From Natrinema pallidum DSM 3751 (GTDB lineage Archaea; Halobacteriota; Halobacteria; Halobacteriales; Natrialbaceae), in contig NZ_AOII01000041.1 in the NCBI RefSeq assembly GCF_000337615.1, positions 1 through 64,000 on the forward strand: 64,000 nt of DNA. Direction: 5' to 3'. Made by a program: the position numbers and the translations under genes. Below are positions 35,269 through 44,049 of this stretch, one piece after another. The notes beneath the pieces are model-generated. The model made no database searches and was not told the origin of the DNA. It worked only from the letters and a program-made list of their open reading frames with translations. Each line of letters starts with the position of its first letter. Position 1 is the first letter of the stretch.

Positions 35269-36595
35269 CGGCATTCGAATGGACGAGGACAGCGGCTACG
35301 ACAGCGACGACGCCCTGCTCGAACTCGACGGCGTGACGAAGTACTTCGGGCAGGAGTCGGGGCTGTTGGCCGGACTGGAGTTCGAGCCAAATCAGTTCCC
35401 GCCGGTCAACGTCAATCGGGAGACGGTGAAGGCGGTCGACGACGTTTCCCTCGAGATCCAGCCCGGCGAGACGCTCGGGCTCGTCGGCGAGTCCGGCTGT
35501 GGCAAGAGTACGCTCGGGCGGACGATCCTGCGGTTGCTCGAGCCGACCGACGGGGACATCTACTTCAAAGGCGAGAACCTCGCCGACCTCGGCGGGGGAG
35601 AACTCCGCCGGATGCGCTCGGACATGCAGATGATCTTCCAGGACCCACAGTCCTCGCTGGATCCCCGGATGAAGGTCGGCCAGATCATCGAGGAGCCGAT
35701 GCGGGCCCACGATATGCTCGACGACGAAGGGCGGCGAGCGCGGGCGAAAGAGCTTCTCGAGAAGGTTGGCCTCGATCCGCGCCACTACAACCGGCATCCA
35801 CACGCGTTCTCCGGCGGCCAGCGACAGCGGATCAACCTCGCACGGGCGCTATCGGTCGACCCCGATTTCGTCGTCTGTGACGAGCCGGTCTCCGCACTGG
35901 ACGTCTCGATCCAGGCGCAAGTGCTGAACACCATGGAATCGCTCCAGGAGGAGTTCGGGCTCACGTACCTCTTTATCGCCCACGACCTCTCGGTCATTCG
36001 GCATATCAGCGACCGCGTGGCGGTGATGTACCTCGGAAACATCGTCGAACTCGCCGAGAAGGAAGAGCTGTTCGAGAACCCCCAGCATCCCTACACGCGT
36101 GCCTTGCTCGATTCGATTCCCGTCCCGGACCCGCGAGAGAACGGTGTTCGGGGCGTACTCGAGGGCGAGGTGCCGAGCCCGGTCGACCCGCCGTCGGGGT
36201 GTCGGTTCCGAACGCGGTGTCCGCGCCTGATCGCACCCGATACATACGACTGGTCCGAGGAGAAGTGGGCACAGACGCGAGCGTTCATGCGGGCAGTCAA
36301 GCGACGCTCGTTCGAACCGATGCCGGCCGCTCGGATCGAGGCCGAGTTCTTCGACGGCGACCGGCCCGGAGGCGAGGCGGGATCGATCATCGACGAGGCG
36401 ATCGATCTCGTCGCCAGCGACGGCGGCGGCGGTGGGGACGGTGACGACAAATCCGACCGGTGGGCGACCGCGACCGACCTGTTGCTCGAGTCCTTCGCCG
36501 AGCAGAGCATCTGTGCACACGAGCGACCGGCGTACGACCTCGAGTCAGAACACGGCGACGGCGACCACTTCGCGGCCTGTCACCTGCACCGGTGA
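35261..36595 (+). CDS. Peptide ABC transporter ATPase (DppF-like)
   Basis: A 444-residue ATP-binding subunit. Walker A is [11 protein letters not shown], the Q-loop [11 protein letters not shown], the signature FSGGQRQRI, Walker [13 protein letters not shown], and the switch IAHDLSV. The start is taken as GTG at 35261, because GGAGGTGA at 35248-35255 is a strong ribosome-binding site at the right distance; ATG at 35279 is the alternative. The start overlaps the upstream stop by 8 bases. The C-terminal cysteine region ([11 protein letters not shown], later [12 protein letters not shown] and HFAACHLHR) is split by an insertion of about 100 residues, longer than usual for this family. Confidence 0.94.
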   Translation: MSSGIRMDEDSGYDSDDALLELDGVTKYFGQESGLLAGLEFEPNQFPPVNVNRETVKAVDDVSLEIQPGETLGLVGESGCGKSTLGRTILRLLEPTDGDIYFKGENLADLGGGELRRMRSDMQMIFQDPQSSLDPRMKVGQIIEEPMRAHDMLDDEGRRARAKELLEKVGLDPRHYNRHPHAFSGGQRQRINLARALSVDPDFVVCDEPVSALDVSIQAQVLNTMESLQEEFGLTYLFIAHDLSVIRHISDRVAVMYLGNIVELAEKEELFENPQHPYTRALLDSIPVPDPRENGVRGVLEGEVPSPVDPPSGCRFRTRCPRLIAPDTYDWSEEKWAQTRAFMRAVKRRSFEPMPAARIEAEFFDGDRPGGEAGSIIDEAIDLVASDGGGGGDGDDKSDRWATATDLLLESFAEQSICAHERPAYDLESEHGDGDHFAACHLHR

Positions 36596-36597
36596 GG

Positions 36598-37043
36598 GTC
36601 CGGACCGAGCCTGCACCGATCGCTGACCGAGAAGCGGAACCGGCCGTGCGAACTGTTCACTGATACGCCGGTCAGTGATGGTTAAACACGGTCAATCATC
36701 GCAAAAACCCTTAAGCCGCTGCCGGAACTATTTACTCATACATGAGTAAGACACTCGCCATCCTGGCAGCGCACACGAAAACCGGTGCGAAGGTACAGCG
36801 AACGATCGAACACTCGCCCTCGTTTTCGGGCGTCCAGACGAGCGACGACGGCCAGCCCGAGACGCGCGTTTCACCGGGCGGGTTCCTGACCGGATAGCCG
36901 AACAGTCGATCCGCGACGGCACCGAACCCTGATCGCTCGAGATCGGAGTCGACACGACGGATTATGGACGGCACGGGGCCGCGGGACCCGATGAGTTTCG
37001 AGTCGGCACGGCCGATCACGCTGAAAGCGAGGAGTCAATCGCG
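36598..37043. other. Intergenic region with a weak small ORF
   Basis: About 446 bases after the peptide importer. A TATA-like CCTTAAG at about 36708-36714 lies 28-34 bases before an ATG at 36742 that opens a 51-codon frame (listed separately). The remaining sequence, 36898-37043, shows no gene in either strand. Confidence 0.4.
36742..36897 (+). CDS. Possible 51-residue small protein
   Basis: The frame begins SKTLAILAAHTKTGAKVQRT and ends SPGGFLTG. It has a suitably placed TATA element and no overlapping credible gene, but the composition (serine, glycine, threonine-rich second half) is not strongly protein-like. It could be a small leaderless gene, the start of a decayed gene, or chance. No family is recognised. 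Confidence 0.3.
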   Translation: MSKTLAILAAHTKTGAKVQRTIEHSPSFSGVQTSDDGQPETRVSPGGFLTG

Positions 37044-37676
37044 TCACTCGCAGGGAAGTGTGGCAATCGAACAAGGTTCAGATAAGTCCCGGTAGATGAC
37101 GGTATTGCTCGAGGAGAGGTCCTGAAACTGCACCGAGGTCGGTTTTGCGTCCACGCAGAGAGTTTTCGTCTCGCCGCTATCGACAGTCTGAGTGTTGGTC
37201 GTGCCGCCGTTGCAGTTCGACGTGGTGTGGTGGACCGTCACCGACGACCCCTCCGTGACTTCGATTTCGAACTCCGTCGCGCCCTTGTACTCGTCCAAAT
37301 CGTATTCGGCGTAATCGATGACGTTGAACGCGAAGTCGGTCGAGCCCTGCGGATCGAGGGTAAGCGTCCGATCAGTGCGACCGTCAGGATTGAGCAGCCA
37401 CCCTTGTCGTTCATTGGGGAACACCGTCGTCTCGAAATACCCCTCGGAACTGTCTCTCGATGAGTCGTAACTCCCACACGGGTACACATACGAGGCGTCG
37501 AGTTCGTATCTCACGTCGATCGGTTCCGCGGACGTATAGAGGTCGAGTTCATCCGCGGTAAACCACGGGTCGCACCCGTTCGCTGCTGCACCGGTATTGG
37601 CGAGTCCGATCGTTGCGACGGTACCGACTGCGACGCCAGCGCCGTTCTTCAATATTGATCGTCGGTTGTATTTCAT
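37044..37676 (-). CDS. Tat-exported secreted protein of unknown function
   Basis: A 210-residue protein with a Tat signal: NRRSILKNGAGVAVGTVATI then GLANTGAAANG, with likely cleavage after AAA near residue 32. The mature part is beta-rich, with cysteines in GCDPW, YPCGSY, SNCNGG, TLCVD and the C-terminal EPCSIATLPCE, which could make three disulfides. No lipobox or membrane anchor is seen, so it is probably free outside the cell. The upstream region has a reverse TATA near 37715-37725. Not recognised. Confidence 0.7.
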   Translation of the reverse strand: MKYNRRSILKNGAGVAVGTVATIGLANTGAAANGCDPWFTADELDLYTSAEPIDVRYELDASYVYPCGSYDSSRDSSEGYFETTVFPNERQGWLLNPDGRTDRTLTLDPQGSTDFAFNVIDYAEYDLDEYKGATEFEIEVTEGSSVTVHHTTSNCNGGTTNTQTVDSGETKTLCVDAKPTSVQFQDLSSSNTVIYRDLSEPCSIATLPCE

Positions 37677-37898
37677 TACTGCACCTACACCATCAACAGT
37701 TGTTAACGTGAATGTTCGACATAAAATTTTGTGTACCTAATGTATATGGGTTCTGGACGGAGAATTGTTGCAGGCCCGCATTCCGATCACATTAGTTGCT
37801 ACCATACGTCACGAATCCTACGGCCGAAGACAAATGGATCGGTCGTAGTGGATCGGAGCGAGCGGTCGGGTAGTACCACCGATCGGAGAGCGCCAGTG

Positions 37899-38414
37899 TC
37901 ACTCGAGTCGGATCGTCGTCACGTCCGCGGGCCGAGCCGCCCCCTCGGCGGTCGCGACGAACGCCCGAATCTCGTGTTCGCCGGCGTCGGGGACGATTGA
38001 TTCGTGGCGATCGCCGCCGGTTCGCTCGAGGCGACCGTTCCAGGTCACCGAGACCCGTTTTCGCTCGCCGCCACGGAAATCGAAGGTCGCGGGCCGCTCC
38101 GGTGTGTACCGGCGCTCGTCGCTGGCCTCGAGGTAGCCGTCGACGGTCCAGCCCCAGCGCCGTTGCCGTGGCGTCGGGAGTTCGACGGGCACCGGGAGCC
38201 GATTTTCGAACGTGACGGTGATCTCGACGGGCTCGTCGCGCTCGTAGACGTCTCGGTCGGTCGTGACCGACACGGTGATCGCGCGCCGGGCGACCGCGCG
38301 GGGAACCAACGACGCGAGGACGGTGACCGGCGAAAAGCGCGAGCCGTCGCGCTCGAACCCGAACTCGTCGCTCGAGTCCTGCGACTCCTCCCGTCGCGGC
38401 CGAGAGCGCTCCAT
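37899..38414 (-). CDS. Uncharacterised protein with an Ig-like beta domain
   Basis: A 171-residue protein. The first 40 residues are charged; residues 45-165 look like a single immunoglobulin-type beta sandwich, with ISVTTDRDVYERDEPVEITV-like strands (actual AITVSVTTDRDVYERDEPVE), FENRLPVPVELPTPRQRRWG, RKRVSVTWNGRLERTGG and AGEHEIRAFVATAE. This pattern resembles intracellular BsuPI-type inhibitor folds. There is no signal peptide, so it is cytoplasmic by sequence. Function unknown. Confidence 0.7.
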   Translation of the reverse strand: MERSRPRREESQDSSDEFGFERDGSRFSPVTVLASLVPRAVARRAITVSVTTDRDVYERDEPVEITVTFENRLPVPVELPTPRQRRWGWTVDGYLEASDERRYTPERPATFDFRGGERKRVSVTWNGRLERTGGDRHESIVPDAGEHEIRAFVATAEGAARPADVTTIRLE

Positions 38415-38584
38415 GGATGCAGCGACCGGTGCGTCGTACTAAACGGTAGCGGTCGTCGACCGTCGCCGCGACCGGCCGGTTCGCGGTGAGTTCGGCGGCT
38501 GCCGTCCGGTCGGCGGTCCGGTCGGGCAGCGATCACAGCCGGCAACGGACAATGAGACACGAAACGATCCCCTCCCACCCCCAG

Positions 38585-38746
38585 TTATCGCCAGGCCGAA
38601 AGCGTCGGTGCGTCATCTGCCTGCATCGACAGCCAGGCACCGTCCGCGGAGATGTCCGCGATGACGTACTCGTCGCTCGTAGCCGTCGAGTCGATCGAAC
38701 CGACGATCGTATCATCGGACGCCATGGCGTGGGGGTTCGTCGCCAT
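38585..38746 (-). CDS. Small haloarchaeal protein, 53 residues
   Basis: The protein starts MATNPHAMASDDTIVGSIDS and ends WLSMQADDAPTLSAWR. The block EYVIADISADGAWLSM is a pattern I associate with a small conserved haloarchaeal family of unknown function (DUF7556-like). A reverse TATA (GTTTATATG, about 38767-38775) lies 25-30 bases before the ATG at 38746, which supports that start; ATG at 38725 is also possible. It is divergent from the CBS-domain gene. Confidence 0.7.
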   Translation of the reverse strand: MATNPHAMASDDTIVGSIDSTATSDEYVIADISADGAWLSMQADDAPTLSAWR

Positions 38747-38878
38747 GTGAGAGAGTGACAACCAGATACATATAAACTCATCGAATCGGACTGTCCAGCT
38801 GCGGGACTGATCGGAAGCCAAACCGATATCGGGTGTGAAACACTGGGTTTATACTCATTTTCGCCGTACCGTGGGGAT

Positions 38879-39733
38879 ATGAACGTAGCCGACGCGATGA
38901 CGCCCCGCGAGGACGTGGTCACTGCCGACCTGCCGGGTACTCGTTCGGACGTACTCGAGTACCTGCAAGAACAGTCGTTCTCGTCCGTCCCGGTCGTCAA
39001 ACCGACCGACAACGGGCCGGAGTACCGCGGTCTCATTTCCCGAGAGAGCCTCATCGAGCAGCCCGACGAGGACCAGCTCGTGATGCTGATGGAAGAGAAC
39101 GTCCCGACGACGACCGCCGAGACGAACCTCGAGGACGTCGCGCGAACGATGGTCGAGGCGAACGCGCGCCGCGTTCCGGTCGTCGACGGCGAGTTCGAGG
39201 GGATCGTCACCGTCACGGACATCATCCACGCGATCGCGACGGGCGATCAGCCGACCGAGGGCACCGTCGGGACCTACGCGAGCGGGGACGTCAACACGAC
39301 CTACGAGGGGACGCCCCTGCCCGTCGCCGAGCGGGAACTCTCCTACGCGAACGTCCCCTACGCCATCGCGCTCGACGACGACGGTCGCATGAGTGGTGTC
39401 CTTACGGAGGTCGACGTGCTCGAGGTCGCCCGGATCGTCGAGGGCGAGGAGGAGACGGGCGACAACTTCGGCGATCAGGACGACGACTGGTCCTGGGAGG
39501 GCATCAAGGCGGTCGGCAGTCGCTATCTCCCCACGCGGGACATCGAGCTTCCGGCGGGGCCGGTCCGGGAGTTCATGACCGACGAGGTCGTGACGGTCTC
39601 GGCAGAGATGTCGATCCAGGAGGCCGCCCAGCGGATGATCACCAACGACATCGAGCAGATTCCGATGGTCACGGGCGAGGACCTCGTCGGCGTCGTCTGT
39701 GACGTCGATCTACTGGAGGCGCTCTATGAGTGA
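38879..39733 (+). CDS. CBS-domain protein (four CBS repeats)
   Basis: A 284-residue cytoplasmic protein built almost entirely of CBS motifs, two pairs, which usually bind adenine nucleotides or SAM as energy sensors. Repeats start at ADAMTPREDVVTADL, VPTTTAETNLEDVARTM, then the degenerate third (TYEGTPLPVAEREL), and REFMTDEVVTVSAEMSIQEA. A TATA element (GTTTATACTC, about 38848) is 25-30 bases before the ATG. Its last 8 bases overlap the start of the glycyl-tRNA synthetase gene, so the two are in one transcript, and the protein may sense charge or energy for that operon. Confidence 0.9.
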   Translation: MNVADAMTPREDVVTADLPGTRSDVLEYLQEQSFSSVPVVKPTDNGPEYRGLISRESLIEQPDEDQLVMLMEENVPTTTAETNLEDVARTMVEANARRVPVVDGEFEGIVTVTDIIHAIATGDQPTEGTVGTYASGDVNTTYEGTPLPVAERELSYANVPYAIALDDDGRMSGVLTEVDVLEVARIVEGEEETGDNFGDQDDDWSWEGIKAVGSRYLPTRDIELPAGPVREFMTDEVVTVSAEMSIQEAAQRMITNDIEQIPMVTGEDLVGVVCDVDLLEALYE

Positions 39734-41507
39734 GCACGAGCACGCGGCGAGCGCGGACGAACCGACGAGCGAGAAACTGGTCGAACTGGCCAAGCGGCGG
39801 GGCTACTTCTTCCAGTCCTCGGGGGCGTACGGCGGCGTCGGCGGCTTCTACACCTTCGGCCCCCAGGGCGCGGCGCTGAAGGGCAACGTCGAGGACGCCT
39901 GGCGCGATCGCTTCGCGGTCGCGGAGGGCAACATGGAGATCGACGCGCCGACGATCATGCCCGAACCCGTCTTCGAGGCTTCGGGCCACCTCGACGGCTT
40001 CGACGACATGCTCGTCGAGTGTCCCGACTGCGGCGAGAGCCACCGCGCGGACCACGTCGTCGAGGACAACACCGACTACGAGGACGCCGAGAGCCTCCCC
40101 ATTCCCGAGGTCGAGGAGGTCATCGCCGAGTACGAACTCGTCTGCCCCACCTGCGGTGCGGGGCTCGCGGGGCAGGCCGTCGACGCGTTCAACCTCATGT
40201 TCGCGACGAACATCGGCCCCGGCGACTCCGACCCCGGCTACCTGCGTCCCGAGACCGCCCAGGGCATCTTCGTCGAATTCCCGCGGCTCAAGGAGTACGC
40301 GCGCAACCAGCTCCCCTTCGGCGTGACCCAGATCGGCCGCGCCTACCGCAACGAGATCAGTCCCCGGCGCTCGATCATCCGCACCCGCGAGTTCACGCAG
40401 GCCGAACTCGAGTACTTCATCGATCCCGAGGAGGACGAGCCGGACCTCGAGAGCGTCGCCGACGTCAAGGTGACGCTCTACCCCGCCAGCGAGCAGAACA
40501 AAGAAGACGGCGAGGAGATCCGGACGACGATCGGCGCGGCCGTCGACGACGGAACAATCGCCAGTCCGTGGGTCGCGTACTTCCTCGGCGTCGCGAAACC
40601 CTGGTACGATGCCGTCGGCGTCGACATGGATCGGTTCCGGTTCCGACAGCATCTCTCGGGCGAACGCGCCCACTACGCGGCGGACTGCTGGGACGCCGAA
40701 AGCGAGATCGACGGCAACTGGATCGAGATGGCCGGCTTCGCCTACCGGAGCGATTACGACCTCTCGAAACACGCCGAACACTCCGGCGACCGCTTTACGA
40801 TCTTCAAGCAGTACGACGAGCCCAAAACCGTCGAGCGCGCGACGGTCGATCCCGACATGAGCTACCTCGGCCCGGAGTTCGGCGGCGACGCACAGGCCGT
40901 CGTCGGGGAACTCGAGGCGCTCGCCGAACGGGACCGGTCGGCGTTCGACGGCGACACCGTCGAGATCGAACTCGAGGGCGAGAGCCACGAGATCCCCGTC
41001 GAGAAGACCGGCTTCGCCGTCGCGGAGCAAACGGAAGCGGGCGAACACATCGTTCCGCACGTGATCGAACCCTCCTTCGGGGTCGACCGGCTGGTCTACA
41101 CCGTCCTCCACCACGCCTACCGCGAGGATGAGGTCGCCGGCGAGGAACGGACCTTCCTCGAACTCGATCCCGAGGTCGCACCCACGTTCGTCGGCGTCTT
41201 CCCCCTGCAAAACGACGGCGAACTCGAGGAAGCGGCACGGGACATCGCCGCGGATCTCCGCGAAGCGGGCCTATCGGTCACGTACGACGACTCGGGGAAC
41301 ATCGGTCGGCGCTACCGCCGCCAGGACGAGGTCGGCACACCGTTTTGCGTGACGGTGGATTACGAGAGTATCGAACAGGACGAGGGTGGCGTCACGGTCC
41401 GCGAACGCGACTCGACGGACCAGAAGCGACTCGCGATCGACGAGCTGCCCGAGACGCTGTCGGCGATTCGCGCCGGCGATCTCGCGTTCGACGATCTCGA
41501 GGAGTAG
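39726..41507 (+). CDS. glyS: Glycyl-tRNA synthetase
   Basis: A 593-residue class II synthetase of the alpha2 archaeal/eukaryal type, which charges tRNA-Gly. It contains KRRGYFFQSSGAYGGVGGFY at the N terminus, the motif 2 region RPETAQGIF, RNEISPRRSIIRTREFTQAE, motif 3 in EPSFGVDRLVYTVLHHAY, and the anticodon-binding domain (AGLSVTYDDSG-type strand in EAGLSVTYDDSGNIGRRYRR). Two C-x2-C pairs (CPDCGES, CPTCGAG) probably bind zinc near residues 100-150. Start ATG at 39726 overlaps the CBS gene by 8 bases. Confidence 0.97.
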   Translation: MSEHEHAASADEPTSEKLVELAKRRGYFFQSSGAYGGVGGFYTFGPQGAALKGNVEDAWRDRFAVAEGNMEIDAPTIMPEPVFEASGHLDGFDDMLVECPDCGESHRADHVVEDNTDYEDAESLPIPEVEEVIAEYELVCPTCGAGLAGQAVDAFNLMFATNIGPGDSDPGYLRPETAQGIFVEFPRLKEYARNQLPFGVTQIGRAYRNEISPRRSIIRTREFTQAELEYFIDPEEDEPDLESVADVKVTLYPASEQNKEDGEEIRTTIGAAVDDGTIASPWVAYFLGVAKPWYDAVGVDMDRFRFRQHLSGERAHYAADCWDAESEIDGNWIEMAGFAYRSDYDLSKHAEHSGDRFTIFKQYDEPKTVERATVDPDMSYLGPEFGGDAQAVVGELEALAERDRSAFDGDTVEIELEGESHEIPVEKTGFAVAEQTEAGEHIVPHVIEPSFGVDRLVYTVLHHAYREDEVAGEERTFLELDPEVAPTFVGVFPLQNDGELEEAARDIAADLREAGLSVTYDDSGNIGRRYRRQDEVGTPFCVTVDYESIEQDEGGVTVRERDSTDQKRLAIDELPETLSAIRAGDLAFDDLEE

Positions 41508-41697
41508 GCGACGGCACCCGCATTGCAGAGAGGCCGTTTTGCGACGGGGGTGGGAACGATCTCGGTCCCACTTTGCGGAACGATACGCGACGGCGCACGG
41601 TGAAAATCGGCATCGGTCGTCGCCACGCCTTTAAATAATATATAGTACTCGGGAGAACTAACCGACGGACTGAAGGTCACCTCTCCCAAGGCAGGAC

Positions 41698-42291
41698 ATG
41701 ATGGCCGACGAACTGAAGCGGCGACTCGTCCACGCCAGCGGTTCGGGGCTGGTCGCCCTCTATCTGCTCGCCGACTTCCTCGAACTCGGGCTCACCTGGC
41801 CTCGATTTCGGGTCCTCATGATCGTCCTCGCGACCGGCGCGCTCGTCCTCGAGTTCCTGCGACTCCAGGTCGGGCTCGACTGGCGGCTCTACGACGTCCT
41901 CACCCGCGAGTACGAACAGGATAACCCCGCCGCGTACGCGCTCTACCTGATTAGCATGGCCGCCGTCGTGGTGATCTTCAAACCGGCGATCGCGCTGCCC
42001 GCGATGTTGATGCTCGCGCTCGGCGACCCGATCAGCGGGGCCGTCTCGGACAACACCCTCCAGCGGGTCAAATCACCGACGGTGCTGGGCACGATGTTCC
42101 TCGTCTCGACGATCATCGCGCTCCCGTTCCTGCCGCTCACGGCGGCGCTGCTCGCCGCAGCGGGCGCGACGCTCGCCGACGGCGTGACGGTCGAAATCCG
42201 CACCTACATCATCGACGACAACCTGACGATCCCGATCTACGCCTCCTGTCTGGCGTATCTCGTCCTCGAGTTCACGCCGGTGTCGATGTAG
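41698..42291 (+). CDS. Polyprenol/dolichol kinase-like membrane protein
   Basis: A 197-residue protein with six predicted membrane helices, in the SEC59/DGK1/VTE5-type family that phosphorylates dolichol, phytol or diacylglycerol using CTP. It begins ADELKRRLVHASGSGLVALY with the R-x-x-H motif, and has MLMLALGDPISGAVSDNTLQ, the GD-x2 active-site motif, near residue 103. A strong TATA (CTTTAAATAATATATAG, about 41630-41646) is present upstream, allowing a leader of about 30 bases. Which lipid it phosphorylates is uncertain. Confidence 0.85.
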   Translation: MMADELKRRLVHASGSGLVALYLLADFLELGLTWPRFRVLMIVLATGALVLEFLRLQVGLDWRLYDVLTREYEQDNPAAYALYLISMAAVVVIFKPAIALPAMLMLALGDPISGAVSDNTLQRVKSPTVLGTMFLVSTIIALPFLPLTAALLAAAGATLADGVTVEIRTYIIDDNLTIPIYASCLAYLVLEFTPVSM

Positions 42292-42333
42292 GCTCGCCGA
42301 CCGCCACACCGGTCGTTCGGCCGTGAGGCCGGA

Positions 42334-42834
42334 TCAGGCGTTCAACCGCCAGAGCTCGAAATTGAGGACGACTGCGAACGTTACCCACGCGAGATACGGG
42401 ACCAGCAACGCTCCAGCGCGGCGGTCGACCCGTCGGAAGGCAACGAGCGTTCCGACGACGAGCCCCCAGAGGACGACGACGATCCCCAGCGCGACCAGCG
42501 GGGCCTCGAGCGCGAAGAAGGCGGGCGTCCAGGCGACGTTGAACAGCATCTGGAGGACGAAAGCACCGAGCGCGAGGCGACGCCCGTCGGCGTCGCTGCG
42601 CCAGACGAGCCACAGCGCGATGCCAAGGAGGATAAAGAGGAGCGTCCAGACGACCGGGAACGCGATCGTTGGCGGATAGAACCACGGTTTCTCGAGGGCG
42701 CGGAACCACGGCGTGTCGGGCGAGGAGAACACGCTGGGAGCCGCGCCGACGATGGTGACCAGCAGGACGAAGCCGATCGCCGTGAGGATTGAACCGCCGT
42801 CCGGGAGGTGGTGGGTGATCGATCGGAACGCCAT
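42334..42834 (-). CDS. tspO: TspO/MBR family protein
   Basis: A 166-residue membrane protein with five helices. TspO proteins bind porphyrins and have roles in tetrapyrrole transport or degradation and stress. Family features include the aromatic-rich WFRALEKPWFYPPTIAFPVV motif near residue 45, LQMLFNVAWTPAFFALE near 95, and a late WVTFAVVLNFELWRLNA. It is convergent with the polyprenol-kinase-like gene (42-base gap). The window also encodes much of the tetrapyrrole pathway, but the two are over 30 kb apart. Confidence 0.93.
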   Translation of the reverse strand: MAFRSITHHLPDGGSILTAIGFVLLVTIVGAAPSVFSSPDTPWFRALEKPWFYPPTIAFPVVWTLLFILLGIALWLVWRSDADGRRLALGAFVLQMLFNVAWTPAFFALEAPLVALGIVVVLWGLVVGTLVAFRRVDRRAGALLVPYLAWVTFAVVLNFELWRLNA

Positions 42835-42933
42835 ACACGTCCTACGTCACCGGCGGGGTTATACGAGGGGCCCGCGCGGGGTCGACTACGGACCCGGCTG
42901 CCGGCGACGGGTGGGAACGAGCCGTATCGGAGG

Positions 42934-43800
42934 CTACACGTTGTGAGGCACCCGATGGACGACCTCGGTCGTTCCGTCGATGGTGGCGGACACGACCAGT
43001 TCGTCCCCGTTCGGATCAAGGGTGATCGTGGCGGTGTCGGTCGCGCTCGGATCGTCCATCGTAGCGGAGGCACCGAAAACCGTCGATTCGACGGTCACTA
43101 CGTCGACATCCGGCGCGTCCGCGAACTCGACTCGAGCGCGGTGTCTGGCACCCGACGTGTCGAACGAGACCGCGTCGACGACGCGTCCCTCTTCGTCGAT
43201 GATCGAGTCGTCGCGAATCTCGTCGGGGTCGGACCGGGCGGGAAGCCACCAGAGAATCGTCCACTCCCCGTTCTCGGTGACCAGAACGATCTCCACCTCG
43301 TCTTCGAACGCCTCGCCGGCCGTGTCGCCGGGTTCCATCGTCGCCGAAACTAGCGCCGTGTCACTGCCCTCGACGACCGTCGCGAGGTCGTCCTCGACGA
43401 ACAGCTTGGCACCCGGGATCGCACGGAGGTCCGCGACGGTGAGACCGGTGTCGTCGAGTTCGGTGTCGAACGACTCGATATCGAGCCCCGGTCGGTCCGT
43501 GCCCTCACCGTCCGTCGTCGCATCGAAGTTGTCCGGATGCAGGCTGCTCGAACCGTGGACGAGAGCGGCAAACGCGTCGCCGTCGCCGGCGTCGACGGCG
43601 CGGAGAAACGCTCGAGCCGTCGCTTCCGGACCGTCCGGCGTCGCTTCGATAGTCCGTTCGTCGGTCGCGTCGTCCTCGTCGTTATCGTCGGGTTCGTCGG
43701 CGATACCGCCAGTGCTCGCGAGGGGACTCTCGTCGAGACAGCCTGCAAGACCGGCGGTACCGACGAGGCCAGCGGCAGCGAGATAGTGTCTGCGATGCAT
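42934..43800 (-). CDS. Predicted lipoprotein of unknown function
   Basis: A 288-residue secreted lipoprotein. It has an HRRHYLAAAGLVGTAGLAGC signal with lipobox cysteine near residue 21. An acidic, threonine-rich linker (about residues 28-55) precedes a domain like a nuclear-transport-factor-type fold (ATARAFLRAVDAGDGDAFAA near residue 60), followed by GEWTILWWLPA and a beta-rich C-terminal domain ending EVVHRVPHNV. The ATG at 43800 is supported by the signal peptide; a longer frame upstream lacks coding character. It is probably a haloarchaeal-specific protein on the cell surface. Confidence 0.8.
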   Translation of the reverse strand: MHRRHYLAAAGLVGTAGLAGCLDESPLASTGGIADEPDDNDEDDATDERTIEATPDGPEATARAFLRAVDAGDGDAFAALVHGSSSLHPDNFDATTDGEGTDRPGLDIESFDTELDDTGLTVADLRAIPGAKLFVEDDLATVVEGSDTALVSATMEPGDTAGEAFEDEVEIVLVTENGEWTILWWLPARSDPDEIRDDSIIDEEGRVVDAVSFDTSGARHRARVEFADAPDVDVVTVESTVFGASATMDDPSATDTATITLDPNGDELVVSATIDGTTEVVHRVPHNV

Positions 43801-43879
43801 TGCGTCCCATTCGAGGCTGAACGGATGGAAGAACCCCCAGTCGATTTTGGCGGACGGCGACCGACGATCGACTGCTCTG

Positions 43880-44014
43880 GATCGGCGGTTGGTGGGCACC
43901 AAACGGCTCTGTCTCCCGGCGGGGCTGGGGAAGACGACGGTGTGTCTGTTTGTCACCGCCAATCGGCCGATGGACGCCGACAACTCCCGAGATGATGTCC
44001 GGCAGTCTCGTTGA
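43880..44014 (+). pseudogene. Fragment of hef helicase (Walker A region)
   Basis: In one frame ending at TGA 44012-44014, the DNA reads DRRLVGTKRLCLPAGLGKTT followed by VCLFVTANRP, matching Hef residues around its Walker A (CLPTGLGKTTVSLLVTARR). Nucleotides 43908-43960 match hef 47110-47162 at about 47 of 53 positions, including an exact run of 23. Sequence before and after is unrelated, with a deletion relative to hef just upstream of the motif. This is a broken partial copy of hef, same orientation, about 3.1 kb upstream of the real gene. It cannot make a functional protein. Confidence 0.75.
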
Positions 44015-44049
44015 GGGGGGTGGCCGCGAATGCCCGACCGGTGACCGAG

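Noticed and set aside
39669-41210. 513-codon open frame antisense to glycyl-tRNA synthetase
   Set aside because: glyS is unmistakable on the other strand, and the antisense product resembles no family.
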